In this document: positions 24,116 to 35,400 of the stretch, piece after piece | Layout of the letters: each line of letters starts with the position of its first letter | Position numbering within the stretch: the stretch's first letter is position 1 | DNA from: Rallus limicola | Lineage: Eukaryota; Chordata; Aves; Gruiformes; Rallidae | DNA: 64,000 nucleotides | Assembly (NCBI GenBank): GCA_022605955.1 | Contig: JAKCOZ010000018.1 | Coordinates: 10,238,001-10,302,000 of the forward strand | Direction: 5' to 3' | Notes under the pieces: generated by a model | The model's input: only the letters and a program-made list of their open reading frames with translations | Told to the model about the DNA's origin: nothing | Databases searched by the model: none | Made by a program: the position numbers and the translations under genes

Positions 24116-27100
24116 CAGGCAGCAGAAATATTTCTTTGTTGTGCAAGCATACACAAACAGCACTCACTGACAGCATTGGGAAAGCACAATGTAACCTGTT
24201 TCAGGACTAGAAAAGAAAACACACAAAACCTTTGCAGATTTCAGTGCATTCAGCTCTCCTGAGAGGAGAATTTTTGTCTGGTTACAAATGGGGCATGGTG
24301 CCCAAATCAGGGGGTGCAGGGGCCATATGAGTACCTGCACCATAGCAGTTGTCATGTGTATACTAATATATTAAGCAAAGAACTGTGTGTTTTGCTAGTG
24401 TAATAATTTAGAGAGGGTAGAAGTCCTGCTATCTGCCTCAATACCTGTGAAATAGTAAAATCTGTCACCCAGGGGCATGCTCCTTCCTCTTCACACCAAC
24501 AGTGCTTCACCCATGTCCAGCAGCAAAGGGTCAGCCAGTGGGCTCATTAAAGTGCAGCTCTGCAGTATAAATGAAATTGTTGCCCTTTCTCTTGATGTTG
24601 GTAAAAGAAGGAAGAAGTGTTCAGTGGTTATGATGCCAATAGTCCTTTGGCTATCGAAACTCTTTCTATCCAGTTCCTCCTATTCCAGCCACGTGTTCAA
24701 GTTATAGCACCTTGATGTATCCTGGCTCTCACCTTATACTTCCTCTCTTTCCTGCCATGAAAAGCAGTAGATTTTCATTCTTAGCCTATTGCATTCTGCC
24801 CCTTGGAAATGAAAAAAAAATCTTGTTGCTGCTTTATTTACAAGATCTTTCTTAAAAAGCAAACTATCATTCCTCCCAGATCCTAGAGGTTCCTGGTTTT
24901 CCTCCCATAAGTGAAAGCAACGACCTTCATTTCTCTCTTCCAAATGTCATTTCTCATATCATTTTTTGCTTGTCTGTTAGCTGATAAGGTGAGATCCGGG
25001 ACCATCTTTTTGTTTGGTGCTTCTACTTCTGTTCTGCATTGCATCATCCTGCAGTGTTACATGGAGACCTTTGCCTGGGGATGTGATATGTTGATGTTTC
25101 CTGGGGCAGAGAGATGCCTCCAGGCTACTGTGGCAGTGATGGACTGGTACCTCCATGAATAGCTTCTTTGCACTCCTAGTTGCTTCTTCCCATATGGGGT
25201 TTGTGCAGGTGGATGCACTCTTGAAATGCTTATCTAACTTAAAGAGCAAGTTAGAATGATTTCTCTCTCATACATGAAATGATCTGTGTATAAAGGTCTG
25301 CACCTCTGGCTCCCTCACCCTTAGCTCACGCTTTCCTGAGCTTGCATGAAGCAGGTCCCAGATGGGGATTGCTTTCACAGACCTGGGGTTGGTTCAAAAG
25401 CCCTGAGTCCAAGGCTTTGGCCATGTATTCAAGGAAATTCTTCCTCAGTTACCTACCTCTCCTGATAGAGCTCAGAAAAATAATTATCCCGCTCCTCCTG
25501 ACCTCTGATCAAGAGCATAAAAGGAAGCTATCACTCATTTACAACCAGTCCTCCCCAAAATGCACAAACATGGTGTGTTACTTACCAAGAGGAGGGAGAT
25601 GTAAACATCGAAGGTTAATTACCCTCTTGTCAAGAACACTTTGTGGTCTATAGATATGTCTGTCAATCTTATGAAACAGAACTGAGAGAAGTGGGCATTG
25701 AAGGCATGTTCCTATGATAAATTAATGAGACTTGGCAGCTCGCTGTGAAGAGATGATCCCCATGCTTCCTGGGAGGCTGTAACCTGTCTCCCCAGCCAGC
25801 CTTGCTGTAGCCTTCGTTCTGTAGTTGCATCCGGGATGCTTATCCCTCTGTAAACAAGCTCTCCAATGCAGCTGTCCAGGGATCAAGCGATCTTCCTTGA
25901 GGCCTTTGTATTCCTCTTTGCTGCTCAGTAGCATGCAGCAACTGCTCATCCCAACCACACTGAATTACTTTTCACAGCCTTCCTAGTTAGTCAATTAAAA
26001 TATCTTACTTATGCCTATAAGCCTTTCTTGGCAAGGACGCTCTTTGGTGGCTTGTGTAGCTGTGTGAAATCCAAGGGACACAGCCACGGTCCCCCTGCCG
26101 TGTGCTATTCTGGTGACATGCGTGCTGCTAGATGACTGGTAGCTTGAAAATGTCTCATCTGCCATCCTTTGGAGATGTGTTCAACTATTCCCCTGGTTTA
26201 TATAACCACAAAGCAATTTGCTTTCATGGCAGAACACGCTTATTCATTCCATTTCAACTGTGCATTGAGCTATAAATAACATCTCCTTGCAGATAAGAAT
26301 CTATTGAAATGTGGTTTGTTTTTTTTTTCTTTTTTTCCTGCCTTTGGAAGATTTTCTCCTGACCCCAGCCTCTGAAGAAGACTTTCCCAGCCTTTACAAT
26401 GAAGTTGCCAGATTGACTTTCTCCTGCTAGGCACCCATGTGCAGTGTCAGTCCCAGGTCAGCTGCTAGTCCCCTGCAACCATCTCCTCATTGTTCTTGCT
26501 TGGGCTGTGGCAGAGAAGAACCCAGCACTCAGTTATATACAACTGAGATCACTGACGTGTCAGGAAAACTGATTAAACCAATCATTTCCTCTTCTTCTGG
26601 TCAGCTGCAGGATAACATCTCCAATGTTGCTTCCAAATCACCTTCCCTGCAGTGTTTGCTCCAAAGAGTAATGGTCTGGGCCATTGTCCAGCCCAATATT
26701 CTGCTGTTTAGTGACTCCTTTTTTTCTGTTGCTCTTTCTAGTGTTCTTTGGCTTTCACATGGGTAACTCTTGCCATGTGCAATGGAGCTCTGATATCATC
26801 ATCCAGAACTGGAGCACAGCACAGGATGGTGAAGGTGAAAAGCAAAGGTATGTTTTCAGAGCTGATGCTGCTGAGACCCAGGTCTTGTCCAGGGTGCAGC
26901 ACATCAGTGAAGGGGCCACCATTTTGGTAGCTGATTTTCTGTGGTGTAGGTGACTCTGCTGTAGGTTTGGATGCTGATTATCTTCTGGGAAAGAGTTGTG
27001 ATGGCAGAGTGCCTGGGCTGTTGCAGAATAGAGATGCTTTGAAATAATTGAGAGCTAATAACATTCTCAAATTTGAATAGTTTAATGTGTGTTTTTAACA

Positions 27101-27300
27101 ATGATTACAACCTACTCTTTTTGCTGTGCCTGTTACAGGTTATTCCCTGTAAAAACGTCCTGGGAGCTCTTTGTGCCACTTACCTGTGGCCCTTAAGCTA
27201 AGGTTGTAGGAAACCTCCAAGGCTGGTCTCTTGGGTCATGGAGGAGTTTCACTAATAAAAACTACCTGATGGAGAGAGCATTATTTAAGTACCATATACA
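24116..27300. other. Intergenic, no recognised gene
   Basis: I see no conserved domain, RNA gene or nameable repeat in this stretch. Open frames near 24.9, 25.4 and 26.4-26.9 kb lack supporting signals. Confidence 0.45.
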
Positions 27301-27307
27301 TAAAATA

Positions 27308-27425
27308 ATTCATGTTGGAAGAGCTTTCTAGAAGTCTCTAGCCCAACTCCTGCTCAAGGCAAGGCCAAAGTCAGCTCAGGGTGCTCAAAGCCTTGTGTCT
27401 TAGCTGGGCTTTTGATGACACAAAG
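27308..27425 (-). mobile_element. Diverged CR1 LINE fragment
   Basis: The plus strand reads GTTGGAAGAGCTTTCTAGAAG, then CCCAACTCCTGCTCAAGGCA and CAGGGTGCTCAAAGCCTTGT. This is the order of the CR1 3' UTR in reverse complement. The copy is short and divergent. Confidence 0.65.
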
Positions 27426-28270
27426 GGAAGAAATGACTGGCCTCGCTACTCCCTGTGCCACTGCTTGATCACCCTTGAAGCGAAGGGTAATTCCTCCTAT
27501 TTGGCCAGAATGTAATCCCTTTGACGTGCAGCTCTAAAAAGACTTTGGCTCTGTCTTCTCTATGACCCCAATCGGGAGATGCAGATAGCGATGGGTGACC
27601 CCATGTCCTTCAGCTTACCCCGAATGCCCTGTGCCGACCCCTGACATGGGGTGGGTCCCATTTGTGTGTGCCAGCATCTGTCCTCATAGTGGGGCCCAGT
27701 AGATTTAATTCATTGCATAAGTAATGCGAAACCATGTTAGCCTTCACCTGCAGGGTACAAAGTTCTGCTCATGGTCTTATTAGTTCAGGAAAACATTCAC
27801 TGGCATTACTTGAATCGAGCTCTATTTAATAAGGTCATAAGCACATGGATATGTTTTAATTTTGATACGTTTTAATCATATCAGTGACTTTGTTTGCTTT
27901 ATTGCTTACTTCAAACGGTGCCTTTGGGCACTAGGTGAGAGGCAGATCTTCCATTTGTTCTGTATTGGTTTCTTCAGGCATGTGGCTCAGTGCAAACAGT
28001 TATTGGCCACACTGCGGCCAAGTGAAAGACAAAGATGGAAACTGTAGTCTGAACTGTATTTAGCAGGCCTTTTGGAGTGATTAGAGGCAATTTCATGAGA
28101 GAGCTACAAGTAATTATTGTTATTTCCCAATTTTACAACAGCTATTTGTTAATTAAATAAGGTGGAAAACCCCAAGAATGTTTGGAAAAGTGTATTAAAT
28201 AATTTGTCACTAATTTATCAGTGTGTTACTTACACAGAGAAGTTGGGTATCCGCTAAGAAAATTTCCCAG

Positions 28271-28331
28271 AGAATATGAAATCGATACTGGCAAAAACTG
28301 TAATGGGAAACAAAAAACAAGGAATTCTTTA
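28271..28331 (+). pseudogene. Relic second exon of a Kazal domain
   Basis: After TTTCCCAG the sequence reads A-GAA-TAT-GAA-ATC-GAT-ACT-GGC-AAA-AAC-TGT-AAT-GGG-AAA. Its translation E-Y-E-I-D-T-G-K-N-C-N-G-K aligns with ovoinhibitor domain 3 ([14 protein letters not shown]), and its first eight bases equal those of ovomucoid exon 4 (AGAATATG). The Cys6 codon is replaced by CAA and no donor follows. I found no matching first exon upstream. The end is set from the normal 61-nt exon length. Confidence 0.55.
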
Positions 28332-29840
28332 GTTAAGCAAGAGAGGTTATTGTATAGTGGCCAAATCCTGCCCTGGTGTCAGCTTGAAGACCTTCTGGTG
28401 CTCAGGACCACAACATGAAGTACCCCAAGATGTGGCACTGCATATGTTTCTTTGCAGATCTCTGCCCTCATGCTGGCTTCTGCACACATGAGGATTTTCC
28501 TTTAGCCAAATGGTCATTAGCCATCTGCTGCATCCGACTTTGCGGATTAGAAGACAGGAATGAAGTGGATTACAGCACAAGATCAGTGGCAGGATTGCAA
28601 CCAAATCCTCTTTCTAACTGTTCTTCCAGGAGTAGCTAAGAGCTGAGCAACCCATCCTACAGCACAAGCTTAACCAGCCGTGGGATTTATCAGGGGCAGG
28701 ATAATCTGGGGCTGTAACCCCAGGTGGGGAGGCTGCAGACAATGGCTGGCTGGAGGTTGTGCATGAGTATGAAACCTGGTGATTTCTGTGTGGCATTTTT
28801 GCAGCTGGTGTTCCCCAGTAAGCACTTAATTGTCATAGACTTGACTCTTCCTGGAGTGTCTGTAGGCAAGAGAGTGAAGGAATAGATGTGCTGGACATCG
28901 GACGGGCGCTGTGGTGGTCAGAGTAAAGCTGGGTTGCTTGGCTAGTAAGTGCCAGACCCAGTGCTGAACCCAGCAGGTACAGTGGAAAATTTTTCCCTGG
29001 TGTATTTTGGCAACACACACTCACCTTTGGCAGGAAGGTGCCCTCCACCCATCAGGAGAGGTCAGTCCTGCCTGGAGGACAGCACTGTCTGAGGAAGGGA
29101 GCAGCCTGGACCAGCAGCAAGTGAGCAGCAGGCAGGAGACAACCTGTCGAGAGCTGTCAGGAGGACTGGTGAAGATGATTTGCAGAGGTCTCATTGCCTG
29201 GATGGAGAAGGCAGTGGCAAAAGTCATACTTGACCCAGAGAGATGTATGGCACTCCTACAGTTCAGGGACTGTACCTGTGAGCTTGTGAAGGCACCGAAT
29301 GTGACAGCAGCCTCAGCGTGCTCCTGTACGTGCTGAGGAGAAAAGGCTGCAGTTTCCAGACACACCATCCAGACATTAGGGCAATCCATCTTGAAGATGT
29401 GCCAAATTTACCTAAAATATTCATGCATGCTCACTGTAATTTATAGAAACTAACCCAGCAGCATAATTATTATCGTTGTATTTTTCCTGTGAAGAAACCA
29501 GTCTCTTTTGGGTGGGAATGTAACCTGCATGTCTGTGCTGAGGCCGTGCTGAGGTCTTCATAACCTGCCAGTGCCCAGGTGACCTCCTGCACTACAGTGC
29601 AATTTAGGGATCAAAGTATGCTCTTTTGACCACTGTTATGTATTAAACACTGACACAATTACTTGGCCTAACTTTCAAGGATTTCAGCTGAATTTCATTT
29701 GATTAATGGGTGGTACCTTGTTCAAGGGAACACCTGTAAAGCATCTCCTACTCTGTAGTTCCTGCAGTCTATGCTAAGCATAATGCTTAGCTTCCATGAC
29801 CCAGGTACGCTTGCCATTTCAGAGTTGTGAAAGGGATTAG
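28332..29840. other. Intergenic, no recognised gene
   Basis: No conserved domain is seen. A cysteine-containing open frame near 28.42-28.64 kb lacks the Kazal CGxDG motif, and one at 29.0-29.34 kb is not recognisable. Confidence 0.4.
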
Positions 29841-29844
29841 GGTG

Positions 29845-30090
29845 AGAATTGTGGAATCTCCTGAGTTGGAAGGGACCCATAAGGATCATCGAGTCCAACT
29901 CCTGGCTCCACACAAGGGCCAGCTGAGTCAGAGCATGGGACTGAGCGTGTCGTCCAGATGCTTCTTGAGCTCAGTCAAGCTCAGTGCTGTGACCACTTCC
30001 AAGGTAGAACCTACTCCTGCAAAATTATACCTGCTAAAAGAGCAGAGGTCCAGACCCTCCTCCAAGGAAAGAGCAACTTGGTGATGGTAT
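29845..30090 (-). mobile_element. CR1-type LINE 3' fragment
   Basis: The plus strand reads TGGAATCTCCTGAGTTGGAA, GGGACCCATAAGGATCATCG, AGTCCAACTCCTGGCTCCAC and later TGCTGTGACCACTTCC. This is the reverse complement of a CR1 3' end of the subfamily that carries the ACCCATAAGGATCATCGAGT form. Confidence 0.82.
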
Positions 30091-30677
30091 GAAGGCTGGA
30101 GGTGTGAGACAGACAGGAAAATTGGGACAGGCTCAATTTTTTAAGTATCATTTTTCTAAAGTATCTGTAGGGGTAAAGGACCTACTATACTCTCAGGCAT
30201 AGCTGGTGCTATGTACACAGGTTCCCAAACCTTCTGTGTCTTTTGTTCTTCAGGTGGCTGGGCGGAACACGTTTGATCAGTCAGTGTGTTTAGCTGTGAC
30301 AAGGTCTGTAAATAAGTGCTCCCTGCCGAAAAGGTTCAGGTGACATTTTTAGTAGTATTTGATGAAATTTAACCCGCTTTCAAGTCTTCTTGACTTCACT
30401 TGACAGTGAAACCATCAAGAAACCCTTTTTAAAAAATCAAACCAGCGCTAAATACCATTATCTTTGCAGGTTAGACATAGTCCCACCAGACTCACTGGAC
30501 TGTGCTTAACCAATTCTGCTGATGGCAAAGCCACATCTGACTTATTCATATCTGGTGGTGAATACCTGGGAATGTGGGAAAACCCCTAGCCAAAATCAGG
30601 AAGGAAAGCAGAGCCTCTTAGCCTGGCCTGCAAACAGAGTAGTGCTGAATGCTCTGCCTAAGCTGCTCCCTGACATG

Positions 30678-31998
30678 GGATAGCAGAATTACAGAATTAG
30701 AAGGAAAAGACCTTTAAGATCAGCAAGTCCAACTGTTCCCATCCTATGCTAAACCATATCCCTAAGTACCTCATCTACCTTTTTTCAAAACACATCCAGG
30801 GATGGTGGCTCAACCCCCTCCCTGGGCAGCCTGTTCCAGGCCCTGACAACTCTTTTAGTGAAAAATGTTTTCCTAATATCTAATCTGACCTGCCCTGGCA
30901 CAGCTTGAGGCCATTTCCCCTTGTTCCATCTCCTGTCACCTGGCTGAAGAGACCATCGCCCACCTTTCTACAACCTTCTGTCAGGTAGTTGTAGGTGGTG
31001 ATAAGGTCTCCCCTCAGCCTCCTCTTCTTCAGGCTGAACACAGCTCCCTCAGCCGCTCCTCATATGATTCGCCCTCCAACCCCTTCACCAGCTTGGTTGC
31101 CCTTCTCTTGACTCATTCAAGGACCTCAATGTCCTTCTTATGGTGAGGAGCCCAGAACTGGACACAGCACTTGAGGTGAGGCCTCACCAATGCTAAGTAC
31201 AGGGGCACAATCACCTCCCCAGACCTATTTGCCACACTATTTTTGATACAAGCCAGGATGCCATTGGCCTTCCTGACCACCCAGGCACACTGCTGGCTCA
31301 TGTTCAGTCTGCAGTCAACCAACACTCCCAGGTCCTTCTCTGCCTGACAGCTCTCCAGCCAGTCTCCGCCAAGCCTGTAGCACTGCATGGAGTTGTTATG
31401 TCCCATGTGCAGGACACTGCACTTGGTGTTGTTAAGCTTCATCCCATTGGTCTCAGCCCATCGGTCCAGTCTGTTCAGGTCTCTTTGCAGAGCCTCCCTA
31501 CCCTCAAGCAGATCAATACTTCCTCCCAGCTTAGTGTCATCTGCAAACCTATTGAGGGAACATCGAATGCCTTCATCAAAGTCATAGATACAGACATTGA
31601 ACAAAACTGGACCCAGGACTGAGCCCTGGGGGACGCCACTCTTGACCAGCCTCACACTGGATTCTGTTCCATTCACCACCACCCTTTGGGCCTAGCCATC
31701 CAGCCAGTTTTAAACCCAGCTGAGGCTCCACCTGTCTAGGCCTATTACTCAATTAGAATGCTGTGAGAAAGGGTGTCGAAGGCTTTACTGAAGTCCAAGT
31801 AGACCATATCCACAGCCTTCCCCTCGTCCATTAAGTGGGTCACCTTTTCACAGAAGGTGATAAGGTTAGTTTGACAGAATCTACCTCTTATAAACCCATG
31901 TTAACTAGGCCTGATCCTCTGGCCATCATGCATGTGCTGCATGATGCTCCCAAGATGACCCTCTCCGTGATCTTCCCTGGGACTGAGGTCAGACTGAC
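30678..31998 (-). mobile_element. Long CR1 LINE copy with partial reverse transcriptase
   Basis: On the minus strand, bases 31682-31113 are open for 189 codons and encode the later part of the CR1 reverse transcriptase. Landmarks are the [15 protein letters not shown] motif, the [10 protein letters not shown] catalytic-site motif (polymerase Asp-Asp) and [20 protein letters not shown]. Upstream on the same strand (31998-31683), further RT sequence such as VYLDFSKAFDT is broken by frameshifts and stops. The 3' UTR ends near 30678. The element is 5' truncated, and its 5' end joins a U6 copy directly. It is inactive. Confidence 0.93.
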
Positions 31999-32044
31999 AA
32001 AAAAATATGGAACACATGTCATCCTTGTGCAGGGGCCGTGCTAG

Positions 32045-32077
<33 letters not shown>

Positions 32078-32091
32078 ACTGAAGCGAGCAC
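31999..32091 (-). pseudogene. U6 snRNA retrocopy fused to CR1
   Basis: The minus strand begins GTGCTCGCTTC, continues through TACTAAAATTGGAACGATAC, AGAGAAGA, TAGCACGGCCCCTGCACAAG and GATGACA, and ends TTCCATATTTTTTT. This is U6 spliceosomal RNA. It has a small deletion or change after CTTC and lacks about 14 bases of the segment before GTTCCATATT. The true U6 5' end is preserved and the 3' U run abuts the CR1 copy. The plus-strand flank before 32091 shows no intact U6 promoter check, so I call it a pseudogene. Confidence 0.9.
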
Positions 32092-32405
32092 AATGTTGCT
32101 CTACAGAGAGGGATGAAGGACCTGCTCCTTACTCCCCTTAATATTTTGTGCTCCTTGCAATTCTGCTAGAATCCTAAAGAGGGTTCTTTTGTCTAAAAGG
32201 CTGTTTGTTTGGTTGTGACCACTGAGAACATGTGATGCTTGTCTCAAGCTGTTAACCAGATGTCCAGCCAAAATCAATTGCCTAGCAGACGCAGACCATT
32301 ACCTGAAAGTCAAGACCTCAATAAATATTACCAGCCTCATTGTACCAGTGACAGATTCTGCTGATTGTTTTATGTTACAGTTGAACAGTTCAGACATTGC
32401 ATTTG
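32092..32405. promoter_or_regulatory. Ovomucoid upstream flank
   Basis: This unique sequence separates the CR1/U6 insertion from the ovomucoid TATA box. It must hold the proximal promoter. I see no perfect palindromic steroid response element in it. Confidence 0.4.
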
Positions 32406-32412
32406 TATATAT
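32406..32412 (+). promoter_or_regulatory. TATA box of ovomucoid gene
   Basis: TATATAT in the context TTTGTATATATTTGC lies 85 bases before the ovomucoid ATG. The expected start site is near 32437, giving a 5' UTR of about 50 bases. Confidence 0.72.
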
Positions 32413-32490
32413 TTGCAGTCAGCCTTGGAGAGACCATCTCACGAGCAGAGCAGGAGCAGGCAGCCTGCACACTCGGGACATACTTCCACC

Positions 32491-35400
32491 ATGACCACAG
32501 CAGGTGTTTTTGTGCTCCTCTCCCTTGCGCTTTGCTGCTTCCCGGGTGAGTAACTCTCAAAGTGCCACAGAGCCTGGCTGGCTTTGAAAGGGTGGGTTAG
32601 TAGCTTCAGAGGGAGGCAATCTTTGCCTGAAAAGTGCTAGGCTGCCTGGGCACGTTAGCATCACATTGGATGCAGGAGCAGATTTCAGGATGGTCTTAAA
32701 TGGATTGCTGTTGTAGCTGTCTGTCTGTCGTAAACACAAATAACTGCAAGTGGAGTTCTGTGCTGGTAACTAGTGCTGTCACACTGTTTTAACGCTGCTA
32801 CACTACTCACACTTGTTATACAGCTACAGAAAATGGATAAATGCTAGTAACAAGGCCGTGACAAGATGGCCAGACCTCCAGCAGCTAGTCACGACAATAC
32901 TGTAATGGCACAAGCCACTTCTGCGCAGAAGCCTGGCAACCTTCCTGCAATACTTTTGCAGCTAATGGAGAAACAAGAGATGAAAACAACCCAGAGCCTG
33001 ATATTCTCACTGCATGTTTACATCTGATGAAATTACAAAGTCAAAGACAATTTTTTTCCACACTCAGCTGCTTTAAAATGCATATTCCTGACAACAGATG
33101 CTGTATGTATTTGCTTATCCTGTAGGTGACTATTTGGATTTGCATTTATCTGTATTGACTCAGGTTTCTTTTCAGATATGTAACAGTGGCTCTTTGGGGT
33201 CAAAACGGATGTGTAAATAGATAAGGAAGGAAAAACTCTTCTGTTTTCCATTAATAAGCCCACCTATCTCAAAATAAAAAAGAACAAAGCTATTCAAAAC
33301 CACGTTTCTTTGCAGTCAGCAATAAGCAATGCTATTATACTTATCAACGTAGAAAGAAAAAAGAATCATACATAGTTTATTTAGTTCAGGAAACCAATTG
33401 CTGGAAATCGTTTGGTTTGGTGCTGCGTATTGGAATTTTACGTTCAGATTTCCAGCTTTAACTGAGGTCTTATCGTATTGGCTTTGTTTCACATTTTCTG
33501 CCTCTTTCTTTTCCAGATGCTACCTTTGGGGTTGAGGTGAGTGGAAGATTTTTCTGTTGTTTTTCTCAAGTATGTGGCCTGGTAAAGACAGTTGATAAAT
33601 ACACAAAACCCAAAAGAGTGAGAAAAACCTCAGGCCTGTAGATGCTTACCTGTTTTTTCACCCAGAGTGGCATTAGTGTCATAATAATCAGAATTTACAG
33701 TGTAAAACGTTAAATGGTACTGTTCCTGGGTCAACATCTATGTTGTATGTTAATAAGATAGTAGTGGTAATGATACAAAAATTTTTGATTAATTGATTTT
33801 TCACCAGGTTTAAACTGATCAGATATGACAGGCTCTAAACTGACAGCAATAGACAGTGGTATTAGAAGGTACCCAAAGGCAACCTGGTGAAACCATAAAA
33901 TACTATGAGACACTCCAGCTTCCACACATCAGGTCATTAGTCTTGCTTCTCTAAGAAAAAACCCAACACAAACCAACAAAAAACCAACCAAACAAAAAAA
34001 AATGAGTGTGTTGAGAGTGAGAGAGTCATAACAGAAGTGCACTGGAGGGCCCACAAGAATTTAAGAGTGAGGGACCAATGCTTAGCCTTTGTAAAAAGAT
34101 GCCAAGTGAGCATAAGAGACCACCACAGATTTACCCCATCTGGGGGCTGTGTGGCTAGAGCCACCTCCTCCTCCTCCCTCTTACCAGATTGCCCTGCCAG
34201 CACAAGTTTGTGTTGTGGTAGTGGAAAAGCCCACTGTGGGTTGTATTTGGTCACTGTCTTGTGCAAAATGAGAGATGGGAGCATAAAATATCTTCCTCAC
34301 CCTATTGTTCCATGTTCCTTTGGCAGGTGGACTGCAGTACGTATCCCAACACTACAAACGAGGAAGGCAAAGAGGTGTTGGTCTGCACCAAGATCATCAG
34401 CCCCGTCTGCGGTACCAATGGAGTCACCTACAGCAATGAGTGTCAGCTCTGTGCATACAACATGTAGGTACTGCCTAGGAGATGTTGGGCAGCAGTGCTC
34501 AGGGCCTCTGGCAGCACCACTTTTCAACAAACGGTGATCTGTCACATGTCACTTGTGTTGATTCCTTCAAAACAAGCATGGGTATCAATGCCTGGCACTC
34601 CGTTGCCTGGATGTCACTTTAGTCACCACATCTCTCTCTTACTGGTATGATTTATTCAGGTTTTTCTTCTCCATCTCATAGATCAGCCAGATGACAGTCC
34701 CTAGGGCACATCTCATCACAGCAAAGCAGAGCAAAAGGATGGAGAGATGCTCTGGTCTGAACTGCCAAAAATGGTCCTAAAGAGTCTTTACATCCCTGTC
34801 AGCCTCTCACTGCTAGCTGGTCAGCGAGGATGGCTCTACCTTCTCAAAAAATACATATGAGCCTGACAGATAAAGGAGTCAGCTTCCCCCCAGATTAGTT
34901 ACATATTTCTACCACCCAGGAGTCTTTGCTGGACTGCCTAACACATGTTTTTCCTTTTCCAGAGAATATGGAAGCAATGTCAGCAAAGACTATGATGGAG
35001 AATGCAAGGAAGCTGTTCCTGTAAGTGAAACCAAGGGCAAAGCAAGGGCATGTCCTGCTTCTGAGTGACCAACTCTGCTTTTGACTCCCACAAGAGATAA
35101 TTCAAGCACTAACTAAGAGATGTCAGAATCTTGCAGTGGTTATCTTTAAGTGAAATATCATCATCAAACAAAAAAGCTTTTTTCCTGCTGTAGTGGAATC
35201 CTAGACAGCCAGACATGCTCCTGTATTGATTTGCTTCACCAGAACTGCTTTGTGTGTTCCCTTAACAGGTGGACTGCAGTAAGTATCCCAACACAACAAG
35301 TGAGGAAGGCAAAGTGGTGATGCTCTGCACCAAAGACTTCAGCCCTGTCTGCGGTACCGATGGGGTCACCTATGACAACGAATGCCTGCTGTGTGCCCAT

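Noticed and set aside
28449..28560. Cysteine-rich frame after TTTGCAG that might be a Kazal exon
   Set aside because: The Cys residues are not in Kazal order and CGxDG is absent. The frame after the acceptor at phase 0 also stops quickly.
31113..31682. 189-codon minus-strand frame as a host gene
   Set aside because: The [10 protein letters not shown] and [12 protein letters not shown] motifs show that it is CR1 reverse transcriptase, part of a truncated element, not a host gene.
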